DNA of 64,000 bases from Mastigias papua (GCA_964019165.1 OZ025272.1:15599093-15663092); one strand, 5' to 3'. Positions 9,468-20,510 are shown, counted from the stretch's first letter. Notes: a model not told the origin generated them from the sequence alone. Made by a program: numbers and translations.

Positions 9468-11041
9468 TATTCAACATATTACACAAGACAAAGTGATGAC
9501 AGCAAGCAATGAGACAATACACCAAGAATAGACAAAACGCAATAGCTACTCACATGGGATGGGACAATGGGACAATGACGAGGCATGACGTAAACACTAA
9601 ATGTGGACATATTACAAAAGGGAACTAATATGAACACATGAAGCACACATTACGAAATCAAAATAAAGTACAGAACTAGTACTCTAACAGCTGTCCCTGA
9701 CATAGGAAAACACAAGGTCATCTAGCCTCCATCAAGAACTGCACTTAGAATTTTCAGAAACATACCCTCTTTTCCTTATAGGAATAACATTTATAGACAA
9801 TTGAAAATTTGGGCTTAAAAGAGCATTGAGGCTCACTACACGGTGGTCTTGCGTACCAATTGGAATTTTAAATGTATATGAACTTAAATACCTTCTCAGG
9901 TCTCAGAAATTTGGTATTGAATTTTCTTAACTCTTTGAGAAGCTTGACAAATTGAGTACTACTTTCTTACAAATCACTTTCACATCATAAAAACATGTAT
10001 TGCAGACACTCCGTCATAGCCACTGGGCCATGGACCCAGCTTTGGGTGTGATAAAGGCAGAGATTACATTAACATTCCTACAAACACCCACGCGCATTGC
10101 GGGCAAAAATGCCTGCTTGTCGGAGAAAATGGTGTGCCTCGCCTCATTACGCAAACATCGTATTTTTGGGTTTGTGCTTGGGCATCTTGCTCAAAAATAT
10201 ATTTGTATAAATTTATATGTTAAAGCCGTCTTTTTACTGATACTTTGCTGTTTTGACTATGTACTTATGACGCCATGGACGTATAATGAAAACTTAGTCT
10301 GGAAAAGCTGGAAAAGTCAGGGAAGTTTTTATGAAAAGAGTCGTGAGAACCCTGATTAATCCATAAAGTCATCAATGCAAAACCTACCCGAGTAAGTAAA
10401 ATTTAACTGAGACTTTTCTAATTATTAAAACTAAACTTTACCTATTTCTCGTTTATCACACGTATTTTCTTTATAATCTTTATTTCTTCTACAGCATTTA
10501 CTTAGACATTTCCCCATTCTGGGCTGAATGATTAAGGATAACCTGCAAAAGACAAAACAGGCAGGACAAGGTCATATACAAGTTTAGTAGGTTTTCTTTT
10601 TCTCCACGATAGATAATTAAGGCATGATAAATTAAATGCAACTGGCTTTAAACTACTTCTAGCTTTTTCCTCTTCTTTCTGACTTTCATCTTGTCTCTTA
10701 AGTTCATATGTAGAATTGGAGGAATTTCCAAACACTGATATTAATATCAACCAATGGACCAATATTCTTCTACAAACGGGCCAACCGAAATTTACTTGGG
10801 TACGCTGCATGCCTATATTCATTAATAATGCTGACCTTGTCCAATATTTATCGGAACGACTTATATTAGGCGTTCCGATAGATATTGGGCTTCTCAAAGC
10901 AATTAACGTAACAGCTTATCATTAAGTACAAGACAGGAGCAGAAAAGCTACTGCGAAGTAGCTTTTATTATCCTTGAATTCTCAATGGTCATTACGGTAA
11001 GGAGAATTTAGATGTGATCAAAGCTCTCTACCAATCAAAGA
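9468..11041. other. gene-free spacer between element copies
   Basis: No gene is supported. Short frames at 10000-10359 and 10532-10925 have no recognisable motifs. Bases about 10290-10358 (GGAAAAGCTGGAAAAGTCAG followed by a GAGAACCCTG) resemble 60340-60395, suggesting a dispersed repeat. Confidence 0.4.
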
Positions 11042-11240
11042 CAGTGGCAGATTCAGACTAAAACCTGACAGGGGCTGAACATCACGAGTGTGGGTGTGGT
11101 GGGCGTGGTCAGTTTGGAAGTAGGCTTTATGCAATGAAATTATAGAGCGAAATATTTGATGATCAATCAAATTTATATGCTACGAAGTTTATCAGCCCTG
11201 TCCTAACAATGCACCACAAGATCTGGACGATGTTCAGTAC

Positions 11241-11637
11241 CCCAGGGGTCACTTGAACATGTTGTATACGGGGGGGGTCCATCCGCAGTTTCCCAGATTC
11301 ACCTAAAAGTACCAAATAAAATTTCACAGGCCCAAAAGTATCAACTAAATATTTTTGATGAGACCCAAAGATATCAAAATTACCGATGTTCGATGGATCG
11401 TAAAAACCTCATTTTTACTGATGTTGAAAGAAATCCTAACAATCTTTGATCTGTATTTGGTGGTTGAACCTAAAAGTTTTAAAAGTGCACATTTTGTATA
11501 TCAGCTACCCATAAGTATGAAAAGGACATAATTTTAAATCAGCTACCCATACATATCGGATAACAAAGCAATTTCTTACCCAGAATTATCGGATGGACCC
11601 CCCCCCGTATACAAAATATTCAAATGACCCCCCTAGG
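11241..11637. mobile_element. 397-bp MITE with 8-bp target duplication
   Basis: The termini CCCAGGGGTCACTTGAA and its inverted near-copy ending TTCAAATGACCCCCCTAGG bound an insertion absent from copy A. TTCAGTAC is duplicated at 11233-11240 and 11638-11645. It contains poly-G runs beside GTATAC near both ends (about 11267 and 11598) and no open frame. The superfamily is undetermined; an 8-bp duplication allows hAT among others. Confidence 0.82.
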
Positions 11638-12061
11638 TTCAGTACCTGAAGTGGTGGTTCTGCTTATCTGTTCTCTGCTCTACATTCAGAATAGCAAATC
11701 ATTTTTGAATCCAAAACATTCTGTATCTAAATAGGCCTGACATGATATATAATATAATGTGACAAAGCTGGAACAAAAATGGGGTATAAGTGGGGTTTTG
11801 AGGGATGTAAATTAAAAATGGAATAATTTATAATAAATTATAATGGTATAATTTAATAAATGTAAAGTGGGGGTGGTGCAAGGTGTAAATTAAAAATGGA
11901 ATAATTTATAATAAATTATAATGGTATAATTTAATAAATGTAAAATAACAGAATTATAAAATTAGTTATAAGAATGGTTTATTAGACTTGTAAAATAAAA
12001 TAGTTAATTAAATTGGATTATGAAATGATTGGTGAGAATTGAATATGAATTAGGGGATGGT

Positions 12062-12250
12062 GAAAATAAAATAGTGATATAAAATAGATACATGAAATAA
12101 TGATATAAAATAGATATATGAAATAATGATATAAAATAGATACGTGAAATAATGATATAAAATAGATACATGAAATAGTGATATAAAATAGATACATGAA
12201 ATAGAGATATAAAATAGATATGTGAAATAGAGATATAAAATAGATTTTAT
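12062..12250 (+). repeat. 26-bp tandem array in the left Polinton TIR
   Basis: There are about seven copies of a GAAATAATGATATAAAATAG-type unit, period 26, with TAATG/TAGTG/TAGAG variants. The mirror copy is at about 42215-42403. No spacers and no CRISPR character. Confidence 0.85.
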
Positions 12251-12491
12251 AATATGGATTAAAAAGGACTAGTATAAATAAAATGGAAATAAATATTGTT
12301 ATAAATGTAATGGTATTAATTTAGAATAAATGGATTAAATACAATGGAAATAATATTATAATATAATTTAAAAAAATCGTCCTATGGTAGTATAAAAACC
12401 ACTTCGTTATTAATGGAACATATTTTATGGTTTATAAAAATAATTCTAAGAAGATTTTTTATATTTATGAATTATAGACACTGGGGAGTGG

Positions 12492-12557
12492 CTTAAGTCT
12501 TAGTTTAACGAAGTTAAAAACCGTTAGGTTTTTGACAAAGTTAAACTAAGACTTAAG
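12492..12557. repeat. perfect 18-bp inverted repeat in the left TIR
   Basis: CTTAAGTCTTAGTTTAAC (12492-12509) pairs with GTTAAACTAAGACTTAAG (12540-12557); the loop holds a second small inverted pair (AAAAACC/GGTTTTT). The mirror copy is at 41908-41973. It could form a cruciform; its function is unknown. Confidence 0.85.
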
Positions 12558-12806
12558 CTACGACTATGATTGTGATCGTCATTGGTTTCAATAAAATATA
12601 CCAATCTATTGGTTGGTATTAAAGGCTTGTAATTTATAATAGAATTATGTGATTATGATTAATGGATTAAAAAGGACTAGTATAAATAAACTATAAATAA
12701 ATATTGATATAAATGTAATGGTGATAAATGTAGATTAATGGATTAAATACAATGGAAATGATATTAGAATAAAATTTAAAAAGTTTTTCCTATGGTAACA
12801 CAAAAA

Positions 12807-12900
12807 GCGCCGCATGGGCTTTAGCGATAGCTAAAGCCGCCTGGTAGCTAGGGCGTGGTTAGCGAAGCTAAGCACACCTAGCGTTAGCAGGCATTGGCGC
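12807..12900. repeat. GC-rich nested palindrome in the left TIR
   Basis: A 94-base GC-rich island lies in otherwise A/T-rich sequence. It contains GGCTTTAGC/GCTAAAGCC, TTAGC/GCTAA and CTAGG/CCTAG pairs, bounded by GCGCC and GGCGC. The mirror copy is at 41565-41658. It resembles a structured origin, resolution or regulatory site, but nothing assigns a role. Confidence 0.75.
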
Positions 12901-13144
12901 TACTAACCTCTAATGATTATATAAATGGAATCATAAAATAGCCCATTAATTATTGGTAATTAATTTTATTTGAATCTAAATTAACCTATTTTATTGGTAT
13001 TTTAGCTTAGTCACGAAGAATAGTTTTATGTATTTGCACCATTTTCGTACGGTTTTTATTCATTTGTTATTATTGATTGATAACATGGGGTGGTGAGATT
13101 AAAAATAACTTAAAAAAATATTATATATATAAAAATTATAAGAG

Positions 13145-14320
13145 ATGTTTTCATTACAGTGTTTAAGTATGAGAAAAATTGATGATTATAATTCTATTCC
13201 TATAAAACATGGATATGAAACATGTTGTATAACAATCAATGAAGAAGAAGCTATAAGAAATGGACATTTAGAATGTTTAAAATATGCTCTTGTAAAAAAT
13301 GGGAATGAAGATAATGAAATATTTATGATCAATGAGAATCATTATTTAAATTTGGCTGTTAAATATGGCCGTTTAAATTGTTTAAAATATTTATTAAATA
13401 ATAAAAAATATGATTGGGCGGATATTTGTACTACAGCAGCTGAATATGGTCAATTAGAATGTTTAAAATATGCTCATGAAAATGGCTGTTCATGGAATAG
13501 TGAGACAATTAATGCTGCTGTACAAAATGGTCATTTAGATTGTCTTAAATATGCTCATGAAAACGGATGTCCTTGGGGTTATGAAACTTGCGCTATAGCT
13601 GCTTTAAATGGACAATTAGAATGTTTAAAATACGCTCATGAAAATAACTGTCCATGGAATGACAATGTTTGTCGAGGTGCTGCAAATAATGGGCATTTAG
13701 ATTGTTTAAAATATGCTTATGAAAATGGTTGTCCAAAAGATCTTTTCACTTGCTTAAATGCAGCTGCTTTTGGTCATTTAGAATGTTTAAAATATGCTCA
13801 TAAAAACGAATTTCATTGGGATAGTTTGACTTGTGAATTGGCTGCAAGTAATGACGAGTTAGAATGTTTAAAATATGCTCACGAAAATGGTTGTAAATGG
13901 AAAAGTACTACAATTTATCGTGCAATAAAAAAAGGAAGTTTGGAATGTTTGAAATATGCTTATGAAAATGGTTGTAAATTATACAAAAATCAAATAACAG
14001 TTTGTTTGCTCGCTCGTGAATATGGCGAATTAGAATGTTTAAAATATCTTCGTAATATCGGATGTCATTGGAATATGAGAGTAGGAGAAATAGCTGTTAA
14101 AAATAGACATTATGATTGTTTTAAATATGCTCATGAAAATGGTTGCCCGATGAGTAAAAAGATTGTTTATATTGCTGTAGAGAATGGTGATTATGGAATT
14201 ATGAAATATGCAATTGAAAATGATTATTATTATGATAAAAATAAAATATTAAGACATATTAAACCAAAAAATATTGAAATAAAAGATTGCTTACAATATA
14301 TAAAAAATAAATGCGTTTAA
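13145..14320 (+). CDS. ankyrin-like repeat protein 1 of the Polinton
   Basis: The protein has 391 residues, almost entirely 27-residue repeats with the core LECLKYAHENGCPW; about twelve are countable from residue 35 on. The periodic Leu, Cys, Ala and Trp positions resemble the short ankyrin-like repeats of giant viruses. Such proteins usually bind host proteins, but no partner can be named here. It is the first gene inside the left TIR, with A/T-only sequence before the ATG and 34 bases before the next repeat gene. No signal peptide or membrane segment is seen. Repeat degeneracy rises toward the C-terminus. Function is inferred only from repeat type. Confidence 0.85.
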   Translation: MFSLQCLSMRKIDDYNSIPIKHGYETCCITINEEEAIRNGHLECLKYALVKNGNEDNEIFMINENHYLNLAVKYGRLNCLKYLLNNKKYDWADICTTAAEYGQLECLKYAHENGCSWNSETINAAVQNGHLDCLKYAHENGCPWGYETCAIAALNGQLECLKYAHENNCPWNDNVCRGAANNGHLDCLKYAYENGCPKDLFTCLNAAAFGHLECLKYAHKNEFHWDSLTCELAASNDELECLKYAHENGCKWKSTTIYRAIKKGSLECLKYAYENGCKLYKNQITVCLLAREYGELECLKYLRNIGCHWNMRVGEIAVKNRHYDCFKYAHENGCPMSKKIVYIAVENGDYGIMKYAIENDYYYDKNKILRHIKPKNIEIKDCLQYIKNKCV

Positions 14321-14354
14321 AATACTTAAAGAAATATCGCCATATATAATTATA

Positions 14355-15545
14355 ATGAGTAGTAATTGTTATTTTTGTAAAATCTCAATTGAACAATTTG
14401 GTGATATTGAAAAATGTTATGAAAATATGTCAAAATATCAAGAAACGAATGAAGATTATTCTTTAAGTCGTGTTAAAAGTGCGGCACAAATGGGGCACTT
14501 TGAATGTCTTAAAAAAGTTTATACAGATGAAGGCGGATGTTGTTCATTGAAAGACGTATGTAATATATCAGCGAGGTATAATAATTTACAATGTTTAAAA
14601 TTCGCACATGATAACGGTGATACAATTAATGAACAAACAATGATAAATGCTGTTAAAGCTGATGCATTAGGTATTATGAGATATTTACATGATAACAAAT
14701 GTCCATGGAGCAGACAAGTATGCGAAACTGCGGCCAAGAATGGTCATTTATTTTGTTTAAAATATGCTCATGAAAATGGTTGTCCATGGGATGAAAGGAC
14801 TTTATATAAGGCAATAGAAAATAATAACTTCGGTTGTCTCGAATATGCTTATGAAAATGGATGCCCGTATGATGATGAATTGATTAATGAGGCGTGTAAA
14901 AGTAATGATATCAGGATCTTAAAATATGTCCATGAAATTATGGGATTACCGTTCGATGATATAAGTGCTACCTTATGTTGTTTTAATAAAGATGGTAATT
15001 TAGAATGTTTAGAATACGCCCATGATAACAATAGTCCAATAACACAAAACACATTTGCGTTTGCCGTTGAAAATAATCTATTTGAGTGTATCAAATATTT
15101 AGTACAAAATATGTGTCCTTATGCTTTACATTCAGGCGTAAATGCCGCTGAATATTGCGATCTTGACGCTGTAAAATATTTACATAAAAATAATATACTA
15201 TTATTAGATGAGGACACATGTCGTTTTGCTATTCATAATAAAAAAATAAGTGTAATCAAATATCTTATTGATCAAGGTTGCCCATTTGTGAGCATGGATA
15301 TTATGAAAGAAATAATAAAATATGATAAATTATCATTTCTTAAACATTTTATAAAGAAATATTCATTGAGTATAAGTAAAGATGATTTTGAATATATATT
15401 AAAAAATGATTCAATAAAATGTTTAAGTTATGTATATAAATTTAAGGCATTATTTGATAGTTATTATGATAATGATATGTATGGATTATCACACGGACGT
15501 TGCCGATCATTTCTTAAGAAGAAAATATTGAAGAAAGAAATATAA
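14355..15545 (+). CDS. ankyrin-like repeat protein 2 of the Polinton
   Basis: This 396-residue protein is a diverged paralogue of the preceding gene. Clear repeat cores are at about residues 135-150 and 160-175 (LKYAHENGCPWDE, LEYAYENGCPYDD). The N-terminal 45 residues have C-x2-C (CYFC) and form a separate start, and the last 80 residues are Lys/Tyr-rich and lose the repeat. TATATAATTATA abuts the ATG. Tandem duplication with 13145-14320 is likely. A binding or adaptor role is inferred from the repeat family only. Confidence 0.83.
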   Translation: MSSNCYFCKISIEQFGDIEKCYENMSKYQETNEDYSLSRVKSAAQMGHFECLKKVYTDEGGCCSLKDVCNISARYNNLQCLKFAHDNGDTINEQTMINAVKADALGIMRYLHDNKCPWSRQVCETAAKNGHLFCLKYAHENGCPWDERTLYKAIENNNFGCLEYAYENGCPYDDELINEACKSNDIRILKYVHEIMGLPFDDISATLCCFNKDGNLECLEYAHDNNSPITQNTFAFAVENNLFECIKYLVQNMCPYALHSGVNAAEYCDLDAVKYLHKNNILLLDEDTCRFAIHNKKISVIKYLIDQGCPFVSMDIMKEIIKYDKLSFLKHFIKKYSLSISKDDFEYILKNDSIKCLSYVYKFKALFDSYYDNDMYGLSHGRCRSFLKKKILKKEI

Positions 15546-15559
15546 TATAATATATACAT

Positions 15560-16117
15560 ATGTGTAATCGTGACATTCATATTCAATTTCTTAAAATGGA
15601 GCAAAGTTACTGTTTATACTGTGGTAAATATTTAAAGTTATTAAAATATCAAGTCACAAAAACACGCGATGAGTGTGATAATTGCGGTTGTTGTGATTAT
15701 TATGTTCATGAAAATGGTAAATATTGTCGGAATTGTAGTATGTTAATAAATTATTTCAACGCTGATTTACAAGCATATGATTGCTATAATAAGAAGCAGT
15801 CAGTTTATCATAGAAAATATTATATATTAAATACCTTAAATGAAATAAATAAAAAATATAATATACTTATGGGGGAATATCAAAAGTATATTATATTGGA
15901 ATATTGTAATAATATCATTCAATGGCAGAAAGATAATAATATGATTAAAAAGATAAATTTAAAATTTGTAATCAGACAAATATACATTGAATTCTTAAAA
16001 CATATAAAATGTCGTAATATTAAAATACGAAATAACATTAGAAAAACAAATGAGTATTTAATCCTATGGAATAAGATTAAAGAAATAATTAAGTTTAATA
16101 TTCATGATAATATCTAA
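15560..16117 (+). CDS. small zinc-binding protein, possibly VLTF3-like
   Basis: The protein has 185 residues. The N-terminal third carries paired cysteines in C-x2-C arrangement (CLYC, CDNCGCC, CRNC) that could hold two zincs, followed by a YHRKYYILNTLNEI segment and a helical Lys/Ile-rich C-terminus. The order zinc ribbon, then Tyr/Arg-led helix, recalls the poxvirus/NCLDV late transcription factor VLTF3, but the match is by eye and weak. ATATAATATAATATATACAT precedes the ATG. A later in-frame ATG lies at 15596. Its 3' end overlaps the convergent next gene by 23 bases, so this is the meeting point of the two transcription blocks. Confidence 0.55.
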   Translation: MCNRDIHIQFLKMEQSYCLYCGKYLKLLKYQVTKTRDECDNCGCCDYYVHENGKYCRNCSMLINYFNADLQAYDCYNKKQSVYHRKYYILNTLNEINKKYNILMGEYQKYIILEYCNNIIQWQKDNNMIKKINLKFVIRQIYIEFLKHIKCRNIKIRNNIRKTNEYLILWNKIKEIIKFNIHDNI

Positions 16118-16529
16118 TGTTATAATAAATCGAATATATTAATCCTGTAATATGACCAAACAACGGGCATTTTTTCATCCAATTGGGCGCGTTAAACATA
16201 TAAACATAACCTCGCCCCTTGTTATATTTTAAGTAAATGCGCCCGTAACAATCATGTAGAATAGAATGCAAATGACACATACGATTAGGGCATACTTTTT
16301 CACAGATAGATGTCAGACACGAATGACCAGGACCAATGAGGCCAAGGTCGTATTCATGTTCTATCAAGATCTGTTCAATAGTTATATTTTTAATGCCTAA
16401 ATAAACAGCTAATAAATACTTATAAACAATAACTGCTTTTAAGACATTTTTATCAACATCTTCATACTGTTTTTCAAAGAGATAGAAATTCTCGTTCATA
16501 AATTTAATAACATTTCTTGGTGAATCCAT
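16095..16529 (-). CDS. unrecognised Cys/His-rich Polinton protein
   Basis: The protein has 144 residues from ATG 16529; the frame is open further upstream, but the A/T promoter-like block abuts this ATG. The N-terminal half looks helical. Residues about 70-100 contain C-x4-C-x3-C-x4-C-H-x-H plus a further H and C, enough ligands for a zinc site. The C-terminal part is aromatic and basic. It is the last gene of the leftward block, 22 bases after the fibre-like gene. I do not recognise the family and assign no function. Confidence 0.7.
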   Translation of the reverse strand: MDSPRNVIKFMNENFYLFEKQYEDVDKNVLKAVIVYKYLLAVYLGIKNITIEQILIEHEYDLGLIGPGHSCLTSICEKVCPNRMCHLHSILHDCYGRIYLKYNKGRGYVYMFNAPNWMKKCPLFGHITGLIYSIYYNIRYYHEY

Positions 16530-16551
16530 TATAATATATATTATAATTTTA

Positions 16552-18655
16552 TTATATATTATGGATGTACTTATAATACTCATGTAAATTTAATGCTTCT
16601 TCACTGCTTATATTTTGTAACATACTAAAATCGTACATTTTGCCATTAAATGATTGACTATTATCGCTATTATTACACAATTGAAAATTATGATATTGTT
16701 GGGTTGTTGAGTCGATAAACGACGGGCTAATAGATAATAAAGTGTCTTGAATTTTATCACTATTCACATAAACAATTGATTTTCTGTTGTTTACATGAAT
16801 GTCATTAATTCCATTAAAATATATTGTTATAACATTTTTCCGATTTAATAATGTCGATGGTGTCGGTATAATAACTTCTAACAAATAATCGTATTTTATA
16901 TTATACATATCACCGAATCGAAATACAATACCTTGGTTGTCATAAAGAATTTTAATATAATCATCAGTTCCTGATTGAAATATCGTAGAATTTATATCAA
17001 TATTCTTCTTCAGTGGTTCTATTATGAAATTGTATGCTATTGAAAATAAATTATTATTTTTAAGAAATGTATCAGTAAATTTTATTTTTTGTGTTGTATT
17101 ATTAAAATATAAATAATTATCGTTTATAACTGTATTAAAAATCTCTGTACTATAATGCTTATAATAATACGAGGGGTCATCAATAGTTTTAAAATAATAA
17201 AAATCATTAAATTTATGCTGTTGATTGTGAAATTTCTTGATTTTAACATCTGATATACCAATTATTTTTTCAGTATCTGCGACGCAATCGAGGTTCCACC
17301 AACATAAACTCGCTTTTTTTAAAATAGCTGGCCCTTGATATATTAACATATTCTTATAATACTTTTCATTAATTATTTTATTTTTGATATAATCTGTGGT
17401 CACAACAGATGGTATGTAACTGTCTTTAACATGTAAAGCGCCTGACGTGAAATCAGAGTGTATGGAAACACGATCGCACTCTATTTCATAGAAGCCGTTT
17501 GTTCTTTTTAAAGTACTGTTACTGTTTAATTTTATTAAATTTGATGCCATGAGAATCTCGTCGACAATAATTGTATTACCGACGATCTTCAGGCCTGATA
17601 AAGCTGATACATTAATTAAACTTGTGAGCACATTTGTATCTATTGAAATCGTACGATCATGATTTAATTTTATACCCTCGTTTTGCTTGGGTATAATCAT
17701 GTCTGTGGTTAACTTGTTAATGTCAATAGATAATTTATTATTTAATAATGTAAAATAATCATTATAATCCAATGTTAATTTTTTATTTACAAAAGTAATT
17801 GGTGTAGATACGTCTAAATTCAATTTATGATTATTGAGATTGAGCCCATGGTCATTGTTTACGACAGGGAGGAGATGACCTGAGGTGTCTCGCGAAAAAT
17901 ATGGCGAAGGCCGTATAGCCAATTCATTTGGTTTTTCAAAGTATATTTCACCTGACTGTTGATTTACTATATCGAGATCAATTTTATTATTTGTATTCAT
18001 CACGACTTTCGATCCTACATTATCATCCACATAATTATTTATATTCAATTTCATCTTATTGTTCGTTTGATCAATATATATATCACCACTCTGAGAATAT
18101 TGAGGTACTACATATTTATCGATGCTTGAAATTAATTTAGATTGATTTGTATCATATTTTATTGTATCGTTATCGATATTAATCTCGACGCCGTTTTGCG
18201 TTCGTTTGAGATGCTTATCGTTTAATTTTAAATAAAGCTTACCTGTTGAATCCTTTATGAAATCATCTGCGTTATAATCTAATCGTAATCGATTTTTTTC
18301 ATCTAATTTTATACAATTGAAATCATTTATCATCGCATTCATATCGAGGCATAACTGATTATTAATGAACTTGAGATTACATTTTGCTAACGCGATTGAA
18401 ATTCTATTTTGATCATCTCTCATTAAGCCTGGGCCCAAATTACAATAAAGAGCATTGTTCAGGGTCATGAAATCACTTGATAAATTCAACTTCAATTTGT
18501 CATTATTGTCAACACTTATAATACTTGTAGGTGAACCAGTCGAATCTATTGGAATTATAGATTTTGTATTTATTTCAATTTTATCTTTATCGATATCTAA
18601 CATGTCGTTTTTAATCGTGAATTTATCACTGTATTGTGATTTATGAAGAATAAAC
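16552..18655 (-). pseudogene. fibre-like protein with adenovirus-type shaft repeats (interrupted by transposon)
   Basis: This is the main body of a gene whose first 115 bases lie at 27949-28063, separated by the Kolobok-like insertion. An internal ATG at 18603 leaves 683 residues. About the first 330 of these are short repeats of about 13-17 residues alternating a turn (NN, DN, G) with LxLxL or IxIxI strands, for example LNNKLSIDINKL and VNKKLTLDYNDY, as in the triple beta-spiral shaft of adenovirus and reovirus fibres. The C-terminal ~200 residues look like a LamG/concanavalin-type jelly roll ending SFNGKMYDFSML. A trimeric spike with a glycan-binding head is inferred. It neighbours a second lectin-like gene and the structural block. 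Confidence 0.72.
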
Positions 18656-19206
18656 TTAAGGGTGTATCCCCCTTGAGAGAGGAAAATTCATATAAGTAGT
18701 GAAATGGAGATTAAAATGCTATTTCTGTATAAAAGATCGATAGATAGAAGAAATTTCATGAAAATTTTTCAAAATGGTAGCCTTTTGTTACCATGGCAAC
18801 CATCCAAAGCTTGAAATGGTACACATGAATGGGGATTTTTTATTACATAATGAGATAGGTTTGGAAGTTGATATTTGCTGAACACTTTGTTGGATGATAT
18901 GTGAAAATTGTAAACCTCAGACTTTTGAAAAAAGGCAGCTTGATTTTGAATAATCTGAGGTTTACAATTTTACAGAATTCTTTGCGCACCAGTGAGGTAA
19001 ACAATTAACTCTCAAATTTTTGTAGTAAACAGCAATCACACAGTTTGAGGTTTGGAATATAATAGAGTATTCTAACATATATCTGGCCAAATTTGAAGGG
19101 GAAATCTTAAGCAGTCATGGAGCCAAAAATCCCCAAAGATGGGCTGGATGTCAAATTCTGAATATTGAGAAAAAGGGCTTTTAAGTTTAGAAAGGCAGTA
19201 TGGTTA

Positions 19207-20208
19207 CTAAAAGTCCCCAGGCATGTAAGTTTCTCCCTCCTTTTCCTTATTTTTATCATCTCTAGACTTTCTCTTAGCTCTTAATTTTCTTCTAGCAGTC
19301 TTTGATGATTCTTTTTCTTTCCATTGAAAGGATTTCATGCGTGAGTCATCTAGTTCCTGACAATGCTTTGCAGTGAACCTTCCTGGTTCTATGCCCATTG
19401 CTTGCAAAACTTTCTGATATGCTATAGCACCATTATTAAAATGGATGACAGCATCATATATCCCTATATCTAACAAATCTTTTCCTATATATGTTGTTTT
19501 TGGAACTCTGTCCCATATCATCCTGTTAAAAGATTCATTCAGGTTTTGTGTCCTCCCATGAAGGCATTTTTTCAACAATTGGTCATCACTTAGTCTTGCA
19601 AATACAGGCTTAAGTTCAGCAATAACATTCAGTGGCAATCCTGGACCTCCTTTATATTTGTTGGTTTGGCTTGCCTTATCAGCCTGAAAACCACACCAAG
19701 AATCTGCTCCTTCAGGACAATAGCTATGATACTCATTTTTTTCTGATGATGAGCAGTGAAATAATGTTGCTAATATGGCCATCTTCATTGACTTCAAATT
19801 GCCAACATTGCTTCTAATTGCCATGCCATAATAATTTTGAAATTTATCAATTGTCTTTGATGTCAACTTTCCTTTCCCACCTAACTCTTTCTTTTCCTTC
19901 TTCAATTTTCGCAAGGCTGCTCCCATCCTTTTCTGTACATGACCAATACATTCATATTTTTCAACTGACAGCCCATCATCTTTGTAGATATTTTTGACAC
20001 TAAGGAAGCTCTTGCTGTCTCCATCTCCATAGAATTTTGTATAGTGCAATCCATGTGTCTCTTTGGACCTTTGAAAAATCCTGTTTGCACCTTCTGGCTC
20101 CATTGCTGGTGCTGAACCATCAAAGTTAGCTTTGCAGTTTACATGATTGAGCTTCCATACATGATAGGCAGGAGAGTGTTTATTCCACTTGCTGTGTACC
20201 TCACAACC
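19207..20208 (-). pseudogene. C-terminal part of Kolobok-like transposase
   Basis: This is the downstream portion of the split transposase. It holds GDGDSKSF (likely the second catalytic Asp region), NLNESFNRMIW, and a basic C-terminal tail with KARRKLRAKRK-type clusters that could act as nuclear localisation or DNA contacts. The frame runs unbroken to the BEL target duplication CAACC at 20204-20208. An ATG at 20103 opens the residual 298-codon frame but is internal to the original gene. No other stops or shifts are visible, so the break is due only to the BEL insertion. Confidence 0.82.
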
Positions 20209-20490
20209 TGTTGAGATGTTAATTTAGTTAATTTAGAGTGTAGTCGATATCTAATCCTAATGTAGTCAATCAAGAACACTTGCCAATCAACATAATTAGT
20301 TAAGGCGCCGAATTAGGGACAGGCATCCGTAAAAGAAGGTGTATAGGAAATTAGAAGAGTGTTCACGTGTAGTTAAGATGATAGGTATTATGTTTTTGCT
20401 GTACAAATTATGTATATAGATATGTTACTGTTTTTATATAAAGACACTACATTATTTGGCTTCACGATCTGCCTCAATTAGTTCACAACA
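20209..20490 (+). repeat. 5' LTR of the BEL element
   Basis: It starts TGTTGAGATGTTAATT and ends AGTTCACAACA. It contains TATATAAAGACAC at about 20433, a plausible TATA box and start region. Copy at 26408-26689. Confidence 0.93.
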
Positions 20491-20492
20491 TA

Positions 20493-20510
20493 TGGCGCCC
20501 AACGTGGGGC
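20493..20510 (+). other. tRNA primer-binding site of the BEL element
   Basis: TGGCGCCCAACGTGGGGC begins two bases after the 5' LTR. It starts with the TGG needed to pair with a tRNA 3' CCA. I did not identify the tRNA. Confidence 0.8.

Larger units (their letters stand above)
11745..13105 (+). repeat. left terminal inverted repeat of the Polinton
   Basis: It begins ATATATAATATAATGTGACA and ends ...GGTGGTGAGATTAAAAA, the same length as the right copy and nearly identical (a few substitutions, such as AAGCGC versus AAGTGC near 12806). It contains a doubled ~45-bp A/T block (from about 11815 and 11894), a 26-bp tandem array, two hairpins and no gene. In protein-primed systems the outermost bases act as the replication origin, so 11745 onward is the likely origin (inference). 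Confidence 0.93.

Noticed and set aside
10532..10925. Overlapping frames of 121 codons (minus) and 69 codons (plus)
   Set aside because: No domain or homology recognisable; they overlap each other in a gene-free region.
12062..12250. Regular short repeats considered as a CRISPR array
   Set aside because: Units are contiguous 26-bp A/T repeats with no unique spacers, inside a transposon TIR in animal DNA.
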